The notes: generated by a model from the sequence alone, not told the origin. 64,000 nt of DNA from Xylocopa sonorina (GCF_050948175.1 NC_135202.1:3224001-3288000); one strand, 5' to 3'; counted from the stretch's first letter, positions 30,601 to 43,550 are shown. Program-made: numbers and translations.

Positions 30601-33600
30601 CGTATCAGGTCATTAGAATGTACAAGGGGTTAATCCTCAGCAAAATACTTATTACACGACAATCGGAAGCTGCTGAAAAGTCATGGCGACCATTTTGTAC
30701 ACACTCGACAAAAGATAATGGATTCCCTGTAACACAATAAACACAGTACAAAACTGTCTCACATATTACCTTCCTAACAGCTTCCTCAATTATACCACAC
30801 TTACTCCTTCTTAACTCTTTCAAGTCCCACATCAACTACAACCCGACATTCCATTTCGCTCTTTTACTCTCAGTTTCAAACCTACAAAATGCATTCTTCT
30901 AAATGTATTAAAATTTACTTGCGCAAAGAGATAAACCCACCCCTTCTACGCGCACCCCATACATTGTATCAAATGTTTTCGCGAGAGCAAAATTTCATTT
31001 GTTGAAACGAAAACTTCTGTAGTATGCTCCACTTCATTCGCTAAATTAACAGCCAGTGAATATTTAATTATATCAAGGATGGATACTGAAATGATTGCAC
31101 TTTTTAACTGATATTCTAATTTGCTATATATGTATATATATATATATGACTTAGTAGCGTTGACTGTGTTTGATGTTTGTTACTGATTTACTTCTGGTTT
31201 GAATGTGTCGTCGTCCATTGCACAGCGTGCAGTCTAAAAGGTCTTCCAACTCGAGGCATAATTACTTAACTAAAGTAACATCTCGTTTACCATGGAAGTC
31301 AGAATCGTTCCAAATTCGAGGAAGAACCGTGTTCTCGCGCGACGCTTGACGTCGCGTCGCGGCGTACGTAAAAACTCCGCGTCAGCGCTCTCTCGAAACG
31401 TTGCCCCGTCGTGGGAATGAGACGGAGCAAGGAAATTGAACGGAAAAAAAAAGAAAAAGGTATACATGAGAAGAGTGGCGTGGTAAATGAGCTGAGAGAG
31501 ACGGAGAAAATGATGGAACGAGAGGGAGCGTGGGCTGGATGAAAGAGAACGCCGGCTGCGGGAGCGTACTTGCACGCACGACTATAAACGCGTCGAGGAG
31601 GAAGGAGAACGAGCCGGAGAAAGGGGTTGGGACGAGAGAGGAATTGTTTCGAGGGGGAAGAGGGGTGACAGAAGTGCGTAGATGCGTGGGTGTCTGTCAG
31701 TGAGCGCGAGAACGCTGCGTGAGCCGCGCGTCGACTTGCGGCTCCGCTCGAGTCACCGATCTTCTTGTCTATCGCGTCGATTTCTTCGTCTGCCGATCGA
31801 TTTCGATTTGATCGACGAGCCAACACCTGGCGGAGGGATTAGTTCGAGAGGAATTTTTAAATAAGAACGAGGTTGGTCGATCGTTCGTGCACGTTCCGGT
31901 CATTCCACGAGGAGTTTACCCCTTCGCACCGTCAATTGCAGACATTTTCAAATTGATAAATGTCCATCTCGAAGTTCGGTTCGTTGGAGAACTCTGATGG
32001 GGCGGACTGTGTTTGATCTTCGTATCGATCGCGAGGTAGAAGTCGAATTTCGCTCGAGATCGTTACGCGCGGTTTCGATTTTAGTTCTTTCAGTTTTGTA
32101 GGTAGTTTAGGAATTGGGGTAATTGGAGAATTTTTGGGGAAAAGGTGGTCGTTGATTGCGAAGGACACTCTTATTGGATGTTAGATGGTTTTGGTTTTGT
32201 GGTACAAATTGATGAGGTACTAATGGAGCCTTTCTAATGGAGCCATTATAATGAAGCAATCGCTACGTTTTTGTGAAGAAAAGTTTGTTTGATATCAATG
32301 ATTGCAAAGTATTTGGAAGTAGAACTTGTTTTTCTTCAATTATTTGAACAGCTTTTGTTATATCGAGTTCAGATAATTAAAATTCTATTTATTTAGAAAT
32401 TATGGTAGATTTGGAAATTGAGTGTGTGAGTACATTCTTCAAAATATAATTTGAGTAACTCATAACTAGATTAGTCAAATATGCATTAAAGAATATAACT
32501 GAGTCAGTTATTTTTTATGCTTCAAGGTGATTTGTTTGTAATAGATTTTATTAGCGCGAATTATTCATGGATGAATCAATGGTGTATCGTACAGGATTAT
32601 TAATAGTGAGACGGTAACAATCGTTTTATTGGACGTGTTTATGGAAATCAGATAAAGTAATTATATTTTCAACAAGAAAAAAAACGGCACATTTGCATAT
32701 AAATTCGAAGAGCAATTATGTTTTATTAATTTTATGATATACGTGGATTTTATAATATTCGATACTGAGTGTTTACCATATTGAAAATATTTATTGCATC
32801 ATACTCTAATTTACGCTTATAGTGCTCATGATTTTCATAGCAACACGAGTACCAGAACAATTAATATCTAGCACATATTAACCAAGATAGTAGAATTTCT
32901 TAATAGCAAATTAATAAAGAGATATCTGCACGACAATTACAACAGAAATAAATGAGACTACCTTTAAAACTAAAAGTAAATCGCACAGAAGAAATTCCAA
33001 GTTCGCTGTAAAAAGGAAAATTGCAAAAATATTGAACGAAAGCAAAGACTGGCGAAGGGGAAATTTGTTGTTAAAAGAGACAAAGACATCAGAAGAGAAC
33101 CGCGTAAAACGTTCGAGTGACGCGATAAACAAATCCAATACCGTGTAATATATTATCAAAACGACAAAACAGTTCCACGAACTATATTCGTGGATTCCGT
33201 TGTCTCTAAAACTGTTCTAGTTCCACAGAACGTGTAACTCGGTACCGTCGTAAACGTCGCTTTCCTCCGAGGTACCCTGAAAAGCTCTCCAACCGGCGCG
33301 TATATCAGTTATCATAAATCTGGCCGGATCTCGCGATCGCCCCGCTGCAAGTATCCGCACTTAACACCAAACACGCATACGGCCGTGCCAAAAAAATATA
33401 TACCACGCATCATCGGCGAAGGTGTTTCGTTTGCCCGAAATAAACGCAGAAAGCAACACACAGAATCCGAGAAACGTAATCTCGACGATATGAGTAACGT
33501 TCGAGACCATGACGTGTCCCACGACGCCCTTACGTGTCTCTAGGAAGGTCCTCGAATTTCTTTTACCGAACGCGAGAGTGGAAGGGTTGAAACAGGGATG

Positions 33601-33699
33601 GAAGGAGAAACCGCGACGAAGGAAATAGAAAAAGAAGTGAGGAACTAAAGGTTAGAAGTAAGAAAAGAGAGAGAGAGAGAGAGAATTTGTAGCATCAAA
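27625..33699 (+). other. Region between zormin and sls, no gene seen
   Basis: About 6 kb. CpG-rich patches lie at about 29070-29700 and 31270-31900. The latter contains TCAGTG (A at 31699), an initiator-like site, amid G-rich sequence, so an upstream noncoding sls exon or promoter is possible. A TA repeat lies at 31125-31147. Open frames such as 31299-31826 (minus) and 29375-29770 have no recognisable protein. Confidence 0.45.
33667..33684. repeat. (GA)9 repeat upstream of sls
   Basis: Eighteen bases of uninterrupted GA about 0.7 kb upstream of the sls start codon. GAGA tracts near insect promoters can bind GAGA factor (established knowledge); whether this one does is unknown. Confidence 0.9.
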
Positions 33700-34396
33700 G
33701 GAGGAGCAAAAAAAAGGAATCAAGGGGAAAGAAAGTGACTATTTCCACCGGGGCGATTAATCTCGCCGCGGTCCGCGTGACGAGGGTGTGAAAAAATCTT
33801 GTTCGCCCCGTCCTCGTTCCGTCCGCGTGTCGTCGTCGTCGGCGTCGGGACGCTCGACGGTCCCCACCCCTTAAACGAATCGCGCAGCCCCCACCAGTCC
33901 GCCCCACGCGTCCTCGTGGAAGGCCGTGTTCGTTTTCCGCGGCGGCATCGGCCGGCAATTCGCATTCGACCGACGTCTTGGTTTAAAGAGTCTCGGGGAC
34001 AAGACTTTTTGATGATGACTTGACTTCTGCCGACTGGAGTGAGCCCCGTAGGCAGCACGAGAAATTAGTTGGAGGAATTAGCCGAGAGACGATCGAACTA
34101 GCCCAACGAGGATAATCGAAGATACGAGAGATAAATAGGTCTATTAAGAGAGGATTTGCCAATTTACTACGAATCGATTGAATCGCGAGTGACACGGGAG
34201 AGCGTAAAATTCTTCCGGTTTCCAATAGTCGCCGGTTTCGCGTACAATTTTGTTGTTGTTGAGTGCCCAGTGAGGGAAGTTCGTACGACGTTCGCCGCCG
34301 TGGAACGCAGAGAAGAAGAGGAAGAAGAAACCGATCGCGGCCCCGTTCGCGCGATATTTTACTTGTGACGACTTGGATTGCCACGATTGATCCAAG
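33700..34396 (+). promoter_or_regulatory. sls promoter and 5'UTR region
   Basis: A CpG-rich block (about 33750-34000) and a mixed leader precede the sls start codon. A TGA at 34388-34390 lies in frame just before ATG 34397, and no good acceptor adjoins the ATG, so the ATG exon probably begins with its own 5'UTR here. No TATA box or exact initiator can be fixed from sequence alone. Confidence 0.45.
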
Positions 34397-34414
34397 ATGA
34401 AGCGACAGACGCCT

Positions 34415-34448
<34 letters not shown>

Positions 34449-34580
34449 AGCAGCAACAGACCGTGATGCAGCAGCAACAGCAGCAGCAGACGATCATGCA
34501 ACAGCAGCAACAGCAGCAATACGTGCAACAGAGGACCGAGCGACAGGTCACTCGACAGCAGATCACCAGTCAGCAGAGAG
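34397..34580 (+). CDS. sls: sls exon 1: start codon and Gln-rich N-terminus
   Basis: ATG at 34397 has A at -3 (CCAAG before ATG) and an in-frame stop nine bases upstream. The protein begins Met-Lys-Arg-Gln-Thr-Pro, then 15 Gln, then two Gln-7 runs separated by Thr-Ile-Met, then YVQQRTERQVTRQQITSQQR. The Gln codons mix CAG and CAA. It resembles the Gln-rich start of Drosophila Sls. Exit phase 1 before GTCAGT at 34581. Confidence 0.88.
34415..34534 (+). repeat. CAG/CAA repeat encoding polyglutamine
   Basis: Fifteen Gln codons, then two further seven-Gln runs, in the first sls exon. Mixed CAG and CAA codons should limit slippage, but length variation between alleles is plausible. Confidence 0.95.
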
Positions 34581-36913
34581 GTCAGTCCGGTGGTTAATTT
34601 CGTTGATCGCGAATAGAACCGTTCCACTCGCGGATGAAAGGATGCGCGCGAAAGAGCTGGCTCGTCTACGAAGTGGAAAGAACTCGGGATTCCTGAGATC
34701 GCGTGGAATCAGTGACGGGAATCGCGCGAACAGGGGCATCCGTATCTCGTCGATCGAGAATACACGTTGCACGAAACGTTCGAGCTCGAAATTCGAACAA
34801 AGTTACGTATACGCTCCTCATAGGTAACCGATAAAAAGTAGGCCAAATTTGAGTTACGAACTATCGAAAAGCTCTTCGACGTACTTTGCATCGATTTTAA
34901 TAATTTTTTTTTAGCTAAATTCGTGCCGATACGACGTAGCTCGGACAGTCGTGTGTCAAAACGTTAAACTTATAGACTTGTTCCAATTACTTCTGAAAGT
35001 AATGGCAAAATTTTAAATAGGACATCTGTATTTAAAGTCCCTCGTTCAGTTCCTAAAATATCAGCCATACTTATTTCGCTCTAAAAAAAAAAAAAGAAAG
35101 GAATGAATCTCCGTTCTTTGTTCGTTCGAAGAAGAAACGTTGGATTCGAGCTGCATCGTTTGAGACTGTCTCGTCGAAACGTTAACAATCTTCGTTCGTT
35201 TCTTTTGCACCGAGGAGACGGACCCGGTAGAAAATAAATCCGTAGGAACCGACGGATTTTCTCCGCAGAGGCTCTGCGTCCCCTCGACGAATAATTCTAT
35301 TTTCGAGCGAGAGCACCGCCCCAGCGCGCAGCTCTAAAGATAGTTTTATCCACGTTGTCCGACGCCAGCCAGTTTCGAAAATTCCTGCACGAGCCACGTC
35401 AGAACGTTCCCTAGGCGTAAGGGTCGCCCTCCCCGAAGAGGGTGGCCCGCGGCCCTCGTAAAAACGAAGACGGCTGGCCGCGCGGCAGCTGTCAAAATCG
35501 CAGCCAGCCAGCCGTTCCTCTCCTCGGCTCGCCCGTCACGGCGTATCTGTCATTGGCCCGCGCGCTTCCTTCCACCGTCGGAAGAGGGTGGGCAGGGAAA
35601 AAATGCGGCTTCTAATTTCGACCAGACACACTTTTCGTGGACGCATCCGTCTCGTTACCTCGACGCTGATCGGCTAATTAGGGAAACGAACGACAATCGC
35701 GTTGAAACGGAGTTGAAAGGGTATTTGTCAAAGCGGGACTATGGAGTTGGCATTTATTGGAATGTGTAGGGTTCGTTTCTCGCGAAATTCCAAGCGATGA
35801 GTGTCGATCGTAATTTGCGAACGGGGGCGTATCCATTTTGTTCCCGATTTCGCGAAATCGGCTATGCATTTGCTTTACATTTTAGCGCGTATATATTTTT
35901 TGCGCGCGTTGAGCAGAAAATTTCTTTTAAAACTGAAAAATATGAAAATGTAGTATACTATATATATTGCGTTCTTCCTTGGATGCGTTTGAATTCGGAT
36001 TTTAGAAGATCAGAATCGCAGGGAATTTCAGTAAACGCGTAATAGAGGTTTTAAGGTTGAACAGAAAATAACGGGAAGCTGACGATGACCGCATCTGTCA
36101 CAACATCTTCTTTCATCCAGCCGTTACCTTGGAACTAACGATCATTCAGCATTTATCAAAGCCACGACATCCCAGGGTGATTAATATCAATCATCGGTAC
36201 AAAAGAGTGACTCCGTGAAACCTGCATAGAGAAACTAATTTCCACGCGCTTCACAATCGAACCGATCGTCAACCAAAATGATTTTCTCTGCAAACAAAGT
36301 GTAGAGAAAATTGATAAAATGAAAAACTTAATTGCCAATCTTAGAAATGAGATTGGCAGAGTAGAATCAGTCACTTCAAATTCAACTATCGATAAAACAA
36401 GCGCCGCGTCGACAAAAATTAACCATCGTTCTTATTGAACGAGAATAATTTGGTTGGACGATTTGGTTTTCGTGACAAAAATACCGGTGACATTACTCGA
36501 CCAACCTTAACACTCTCAACCAGCCCCTCTTTGAACCCTCGAACCTGAAATACAAACGGTGACGCACGTTGCTGGAAACGAAGCGCGAGCTGACAGCTTC
36601 GCAACAAAACGTCCGCTCAAAGGGTACGAAACAGTCCAAAGGATCGGCGGCCATCTCGGCACGCTCTAGACGAAGCAGCCAGCGTCGTTTGCTTTACGGT
36701 GGCAACGCGAGAAACATGATCGAGGATTCGAGTATTCTAAGAGACGCGAGAATTGATGGACCCAGACTCGCGTTTACGCGGATTCCGCGGAAAACAGGAT
36801 TGGAGACGGTCCAATATGGAAATGAAAATACCGGCCCGTTGCTAGCCTGTTTATGTTTGTTGCGCGATCCCATGCAAAAATCGGAAGACTGCCAGAAGCT
36901 GGATGAAAGGGGA

Positions 36914-36929
36914 GGGGGGGGGGGGGGGG
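36914..36929 (+). repeat. Homopolymer of 16 G
   Basis: An uninterrupted G16 run in sls intron 1; prone to length variation and to sequencing or assembly error. Confidence 0.95.
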
Positions 36930-37173
36930 TGAGAAATGAATAGAAGGAGAATGTGAATCGAAATTCTTTTCTTAGAAGCAATTTTCATAAATTCTGTAAC
37001 TCGTTCCATCTGAAGCGACATTTCTTCCCAACATTTCTTTAAGCGAGGGGGTTGATTTTCTTCTAAATTTACTTTCATGCATTCTTATTCACTTGTTGAT
37101 ACAAAACAAGAAAAGAAAGAGGATTCATAAAGTTTGTAGGATTTTTGAATAAGTTGGCATTTCGAGATGAGAG

Positions 37174-37190
37174 GAGAGAGAGAGAGAGAG
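37174..37190. repeat. GA microsatellite
   Basis: An uninterrupted GA tract in sls intron 1. Confidence 0.9.
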
Positions 37191-40100
37191 GGACGTAAAA
37201 GAATATAGTTGCGATAAAAATGTAGATTTTTCATTTGTTTCTTCGGACCACCGAGTGCCATAAGACCTCTTGTTTTAGCGGAGGAACAAAAGGAAGGGTC
37301 GCGCGTCCCCGTCGTTCCCCATGAATCACTTTGGCCGAAATAAGGCTGGTCCCGTTGCTCTCTCGAAATATTTTCGTCGCTTTAATCACCGCAATAGGAG
37401 CAATAATGCCCACTTCTTTGGGCTACGCCCACGCTCTTGGGCCTTGTCGTCGATGACATTGCTTGCGTACGTATAAAGAGAATAGATTCGTGCTACGGTG
37501 ATCTTTCATTGTGATCCCTTGAACTCAAGGTTCTTGTTTCGATGTCACATATAAGTTTCACAATGGAGTGGTGAAATCGTCGACACGTTTCTTACATGTT
37601 GTACAGAGGAGGGACTAAATTAATTATTTCTTTCTTTTAAGTATATTATTATCGAAATTCAATTAGGATGAAATTTTTTAGTTGGTTGTTGCGTTATAAA
37701 TTTGATTAAAAATTAGATCAAAAAGAGCGGATATAAAGAAAAATTTACGATGTAGGTCATGGGAGATAGAGAAATTAAAACTATTAATTTAAAAGGTTAC
37801 TGTAATTTCTTGGCTTCTATAGTGGCACTTGAAATTTCTTCAATTTTCCGTGTAAACAAAACTCGAAGCTTTTCATCTTCTTGCACTCGTACCGCATAAT
37901 TTTTCCGCCACGCGAAAGGAAGAACCGTGAAGAAAGTAACGCCATTTACCGCAGGTCACGGTTGTAGCCACAACAATGAATTTAAAAATGCGTTCGAAAT
38001 CGTTCCGCCACGATACCTTTGCCAACTGCGTCTTCATCGTCTAATAGAGATCGTAACTACCAACAGCATCCTTTAACTATAGCCTCAGGCTTCATTGAAT
38101 CGATAATCACGCCAAGCGTGTATTTTATTTAAATTATTTTACGAAATCATGAAAAATTATAAACAAATTTAAATTATATATTGTTCATTGCTGAAATCGC
38201 GTTTACTAATTTTCTGCATGCTTTCGTTGAGCATTTTGAGAAATTTTATTTAAGTTTAATTATTAATATTGAATTGTGAGGAATAGAATAGCAGAAAAAT
38301 TTCCTAAATTATATCAGCGTTTTCCAATTGCTTGGTGTTTTCAATTTAGGCGAAAGAAATTAATTTTGCAAATTTTATAGCTGCAATAAGTTCGGAGTAA
38401 CAACAGCCACATAAATTATAACTATTTTCCTAATTTTCGGAAGCTCAATAGAAACTTGGAAACCGCTGATTGTATTATCTAAGATGTGACGTAAATTAAC
38501 ATCTAGATTGTCACTTGATATTATTAGCCGGTTCAAAAATTCGATTTCTGCGCAAGAAATTCAGAAAAGAGAATTTCGTCGAGTACAGCGAAATTGGAAC
38601 GTGGTCCTCTAACAAATAAAACGTTTTGAATTCGCGCAATAAATATTAACAGTTGCGTAACTGGAGAACACCGTGTCACGTCGATTCGTTTCCGCCAACT
38701 GTGACCGTTCCGTCCAGATTTCGTCCAACAATACAATCGACATTTCAACACGTTTATGCTCGTTTTCTTCTCTCGATTCTAATTCCTTATTTCTCGCAAA
38801 AAATTGTTATTAACGTATAATCCCTCATTTGCTTCCATATTTTCATCATTTTTCCGTACAGAAACGAAGCGTAATTATATCTGGAACAACTTGAAATTCA
38901 CAGCAGAATTATAACAATCTTTAATCATTTGCATATTTCAAGAAGTGAAACGAACTAAGTAGAAGTATCAATTTTAACGAAATAGAGGCGAATAAAAATG
39001 AAAAGACACACGGGCGTGTTCCTTCGAATTACACGAAGCTCAAACTGGCAGTTCAGCAATTTTTAGGCAGTCTAAATTTTATCAGAAGGCCGATAAATTT
39101 CGACTGCTCCGTACGCGAGGCGACGAAAGGAGGCTCGAAGTCGACGCGCACCAAAAATATCAGAACCGTGCAACTCGCGGTTGAATCACGATTATAACGA
39201 TGGTCGAACGTCTAATGAGAAGAGTCTCGAGAGGTTTTCGAGTGCAATTACCGTTTGGCAAGCCGCAGAGACAATTAGCCGGGCCCGTACATCTGTTAAC
39301 GTGGATTGATACATGCCAGCCATTTGCTAAGTCTAGTTTCTTTTACAAAATTAAAGTATTTGTTGTACGTGTACAGTATCAGTACAATACGCTTGATCTC
39401 GACAAACGTTCAAATATTTGCGCTCGTGGTTACTGATAAGAGAAAAAACTGCTGGCAAACACGCATTAAATGTTGACACTTTCACTGACAACTTCTTTTT
39501 AATTCGAGCAGCGGAAGTTTTGCGCGCGATAAACACATTTAATTTTTAAGCTTGCTTAGATTCTAATTATTTTTATTATTTCGATTTGACAGGAATTAGA
39601 AAAAAAAAATTACAATTCACTCTCAGAATAGTCTTTTAAAAAGAAATTAATTTTTTATTGTTGCTATCTGCTAATAATATCGTAATTCAACAATGGAGAA
39701 CGCGCTGTTCCCTTCAAAAACAACAATTCTCTTACAATTTCAAGGAACGAAGGAAAACAATGTCAACTGAGAATCGCCAATTATTACTTAAAACATTTCT
39801 GCGAGCAGCAATAGTCTCAACTAGCTCCGAGCATGAAAAATTCACTGAATTATATTGTCCCGCGAGCAATGTCAACGCACGATAATCTCCCCTTTTATTG
39901 TCCCTTCAATCCGGCCGACATTGACTCGCGGTCTGCCAACGGGACGCAGCCCGGCTCTCCTCGTTGGATTGGAGTTGCTGCCAGCGGCGGTATATCATGT
40001 CTAAAAAGAATACAGGTCGTGCGTGGGACGCGTGAAATTGCATACAAAACGCTCTCAGCGTGGCTTGCAAATCCGTAATCACTCGGAACCGTGACAAAGT

Positions 40101-41153
40101 CGGTTGTACCTCGCGGAGCGTTGTTAAATCATCATTATTAATAAAACGGCATCCAGGGGCTCGAGCATCGATAGCTAACAAAACGATTCGAGCGAAGATC
40201 GCGTGATGAATATCATATTCGAATATAGTAAACTCTTCTTCTTCTTTTTATGTTTTACTTGCGTGACTCGTTTGCTGGTATCGGTGGATGCAAATGAGGA
40301 AGCTAAACATTGGGGTTGATTCTGATCGCTGCCTTTTAATTGTACATCAAGGAAAATTTGTACGTATCACGTTGGTGCAACTATACGTTCAGAAATTGTA
40401 GATCGAGTGATAAATATTGTAATCGCGCGTGGGACAAGGAGCAACGTTGCTCAGAAAATCGAACAATTACCGACCTACAAGTTAAAGCATCCATCAAACG
40501 TCGGTTAATCAACCGCGTCACTTCCTCCTAACTGTACCCAACCCAAAAGACTGCCTAAGAATAACCACTCGACAGCGCGCAGCAGGTACGCGCAGACAAA
40601 AGATATAAACTTCATTAGCGTTAAATTTACGCGAAATTTAAGGTCAACCCTCGCGAACATCCTCTGGCAGCGCTCGGGACAAAGATCCACTTCCACCGTT
40701 CGAAATTCACCCCTCCCACAACCAAAATCAGCTGATCGACACGAAAACGAGCCGCCAATCGATTTTGTCAATGATAACCGAGGACTCAACGATCGATCAG
40801 TCGACAGGAAGACGGATGAAAGCTGTTACAGACATCGTATCGTGCACTGAAACACCCTGAGAGCACCCTATTCCGGTTCCGTTGCACTCCACAATGTCAT
40901 TCAGATCGTTCGACCTGTCTCATTCGCGCGCAATTGCAATTGCGATAAATATTTATAAATAATTACCGATATATCGTTCCTCCGGTAGAAAGAGAGAAAG
41001 AAGAGGGGTGGCAGAGGGGTGTGAAAGAGGCTCGATTGGGTGGGGTGGATATAACAACGTTTAGAGCTGTTTTATTTTGGTCAGTGACTGGCTTTTGCGT
41101 AACGTCTCCGGCGATTGGTCGAGGTGCATGTAGTCCGGTCGGCGTAGACGCGT

Positions 41154-41172
41154 CGCGGCGCTGGGCGCCGCG
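41154..41172. repeat. GC-only hairpin, 8-bp stem
   Basis: CGCGGCGC, a three-base TGG loop and GCGCCGCG form a perfect inverted repeat in a CpG-rich part of sls intron 1. Confidence 0.85.
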
Positions 41173-41186
41173 CAAAGATAGTTGCT

Positions 41187-41234
41187 CCTAAAATGGCCCA
41201 CGGTAACGCGATCCCCATCTGGATGCAAAAATAG
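41187..41234. promoter_or_regulatory. Candidate muscle enhancer sites (CArG, E-box, MEF2-like)
   Basis: CCTAAAATGG at 41187-41196 fits the CArG consensus for SRF. CATCTG at 41216-41221 is an E-box. GCAAAAATAG at 41225-41234 matches 8 of 10 positions of CTAAAAATAG (MEF2). Three muscle-type sites within 48 bp in the first intron of a muscle gene are suggestive only; such short sites also occur by chance. Confidence 0.3.
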
Positions 41235-41910
41235 GATCCCGCGGTTATCCGACTACGTTACGTCTCTCTCTCTTTCTTACACTCTCACACGCTATTTCTC
41301 TTTTTCTGTTTCTTTTCCCATCCCCCATCTTTTATGTCCCGAATAAAAATGGTACTTATTCGTGTTTCTTCTTCTTTTCTTTCTTTTTTATCGCTTGGGA
41401 TAGTCGCTTCCGTTCTTCTGAACTCATCCCGCTCGCGATGCTTCTCACAGGGCGCGTTTCGAATTTCTGAACGATAGCGTCACCGCTTCTGGAATCCACT
41501 TCGAACGCTTAGCCGTGATAACGAGAGTGGTTCAAGCGGCGGGTGTCGAGATTGTTGTCGGAAGTTTATTTTCGCCGCGCGCCCCCGCCTCGCTCCTGTC
41601 AATTAATTTCCCGCCGCTGGCGCCATCGACGTTCATCCTCACCGGTTTTCTATGCATGGAAGCCATTTCGTCACTTTACACAGCAAATCCGAAACTATAT
41701 CTCTATCGAAAGATCAGAGAGCGATACGAAAGGTTTTGGGAAAATCTAGAATACAAAAACGGGGTTACGTTGAATTTTTTTTAATTGAAATCATTTTATT
41801 TACTTGTAAATACCGAGAGTAACAATTTCAATTAGAATTGAAAATCTTCAAGAAAATGCAGGGAGTGTCGTGTAATTTTATTTTTTTGCAAATTATGTTA
41901 CTGTAATTAT

Positions 41911-41938
41911 CGAAAGTGTGCCACAAGGTGCACTTTCG
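41911..41938. repeat. Short hairpin (CGAAAGTG...CACTTTCG)
   Basis: An 8-bp perfect stem continues through two G-T pairs and two G-C pairs to an ACAA loop. Too short for a microRNA precursor. Confidence 0.7.
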
Positions 41939-43181
41939 CAAACTCGTTTCACTTTATTCTGCTACTGGATAAAGCGATATAAAGAATGTAATACGGGCGA
42001 TGAATTTTAAATTTTATTTAGTTGAAAGTTCACACTTTTGATGTAATTCGTTCACCGAGCAAACCTTTCAATGTTTATACAATTAATATGGAACTACATC
42101 TCGTAATGTCGTTTGCAAATCTTTACCATTCGTTTTTTTTTCGCAAAATTGTTTCTTGGCATTTTGGTTAATATCGATACATATGTTGTACCGTATTATT
42201 TATATTACCAGCCTTCTCTATATTTAAATTTAAATCGAAGTCTCTCATTAGCTCGTGAAAGTTTCACGATGGCGGTCTACGGGAAAGAAAACACGAGAAA
42301 TTACGAGCTCGAAAGAGAGAGAAAGACAGAGACCCTTTATTTTTCCTGAAGCTCTTACCGATGAAGTGACGCAGATGCTGCTCGGTGATTCAGGCGTTTT
42401 CAAGACTTTGGTAAACATGGAATTATTTAATCCAAAAATTGGTGAAAAAGTAAATTATTAAGCTTCAGTAACAAAGAGTTACAGGAAATGCCTATTTTAT
42501 TTTACATCGTCTTGCATTAATAAAAAAAGACATTTTCACGTTGTTCATACATATATCTCTCAATGAAAGAGTATGTTAACAAAGATTCCTCAAATTTCTC
42601 AATGACGATAGCAGACAATATTTTTATTCGACAAAAAGCAGATGCGAGGACGCAAAATCCAACTCCTCGTGAATTTATAGTATTAAACTTCTGAGAAGTA
42701 TTAGTCGACAGAGTCTAGCGAACGCTTCTATCGGTTCCACGGTACATTCTTAGTACCTTTAGTTTCTAAAAATATCGTATCATTTGTGTCATGTTATCAC
42801 GGTACCGCATAACGAGCTGCATCGAGAGAGGTTCCGCGCGAGCAGCTAAATGAATGGCGCGCGTAAACCAATACGAACGCAGCCGCAAGTGTTTCGCGAC
42901 AACGGAGCCTCGTGCTTAATTAAAGAATTGGCTTAATTGTATCCGTAAGAAAAACACGCGCGTGACGACGAGAGAGGATGAAAACGACGTCAACGATTCG
43001 CTTTGGTTCGTTTCGGCTAAATTCGGTGGAGAAACGCGCTCGCTTCGATGGGAAATCGTGCGAGCAGAAACAAAACTAGCCAGCTTCGAAACGATTAAGC
43101 GAAAGCGCGTGATTTACGAATTTTCGAGGATTCTCGACGCGTCGTGCCAGAGATTAATTTTTTATTTTTCTGTATTTACAG

Positions 43182-43224
43182 TTCAAGGGGAGATTGTGAT
43201 GCAGTCGACGCCCACGGTACCAAT
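43182..43224 (+). CDS. sls: sls exon 2: small N-terminal exon
   Basis: The acceptor TATTTACAG ends at 43181. The 43-nt exon reads VQGEIVMQSTPTVP and is entered in phase 1 and left in phase 2 before GTGAGT. It joins exons 1 and 3 in frame. Its entry phase also matches the exit phase of zormin exon p. Confidence 0.75.
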
Positions 43225-43430
43225 GTGAGTGTTTCCACGTTTATCTATAGCTGTGCAGCGCGCTGTATTTATTGCATTGCTGGAATATTAATCCTAAAGG
43301 ATCCCACGCCCAGTAGTCGTAGTCGAAATAACTTTCGATTTATAGGGGAGGATTAATTTAGACAGACATTGGCGTACGTCGCATTTTGAACGCGCATGTT
43401 CGATTTGTGACATCAGTAACCTTTATATTA

Positions 43431-43550
43431 CACCCTTTTAGCTATTAATATTGTACGATCTTATTTTAACCTCGAAAGATAAAAATTTAATTAACGTTTG
43501 CACCTTTGTAGTCATTAATATCGCATGACTTTTATTTCGATCTTAAAAGA
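43431..43550 (+). repeat. Diverged 70-bp tandem duplication
   Basis: CACCCTTTTAGCTATTAATA at 43431 and CACCTTTGTAGTCATTAATA at 43501 begin two similar stretches, both followed by a CGAT/GATC and AAAGAT run. It is located in the intron before the first sls Ig exon. Confidence 0.5.

Larger units (their letters stand above)
34581..43181 (+). other. sls intron 1 (8.6 kb), likely regulatory
   Basis: The largest intron in the window. Contents: GC-rich inverted repeats at 35427-35514, a G16 run at 36914-36929, a GA repeat at 37174-37190, a 22-mer shared with 47160 at 39142, a hairpin at 41154-41172 next to CArG, E-box and MEF2-like sites (41187-41234), and a hairpin at 41911-41938. CpG-rich patches also lie at about 35200-35660 and 42820-43140. 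No exon is evident. Large first introns of muscle genes commonly hold enhancers. Confidence 0.5.

Noticed and set aside
33983..34627. 214-codon minus-strand frame with a long leucine run
   Set aside because: The leucines are the antisense reading of the sls polyglutamine repeat.
41911..41938. Hairpin as a microRNA precursor
   Set aside because: The stem is about 12 bp, far too short.
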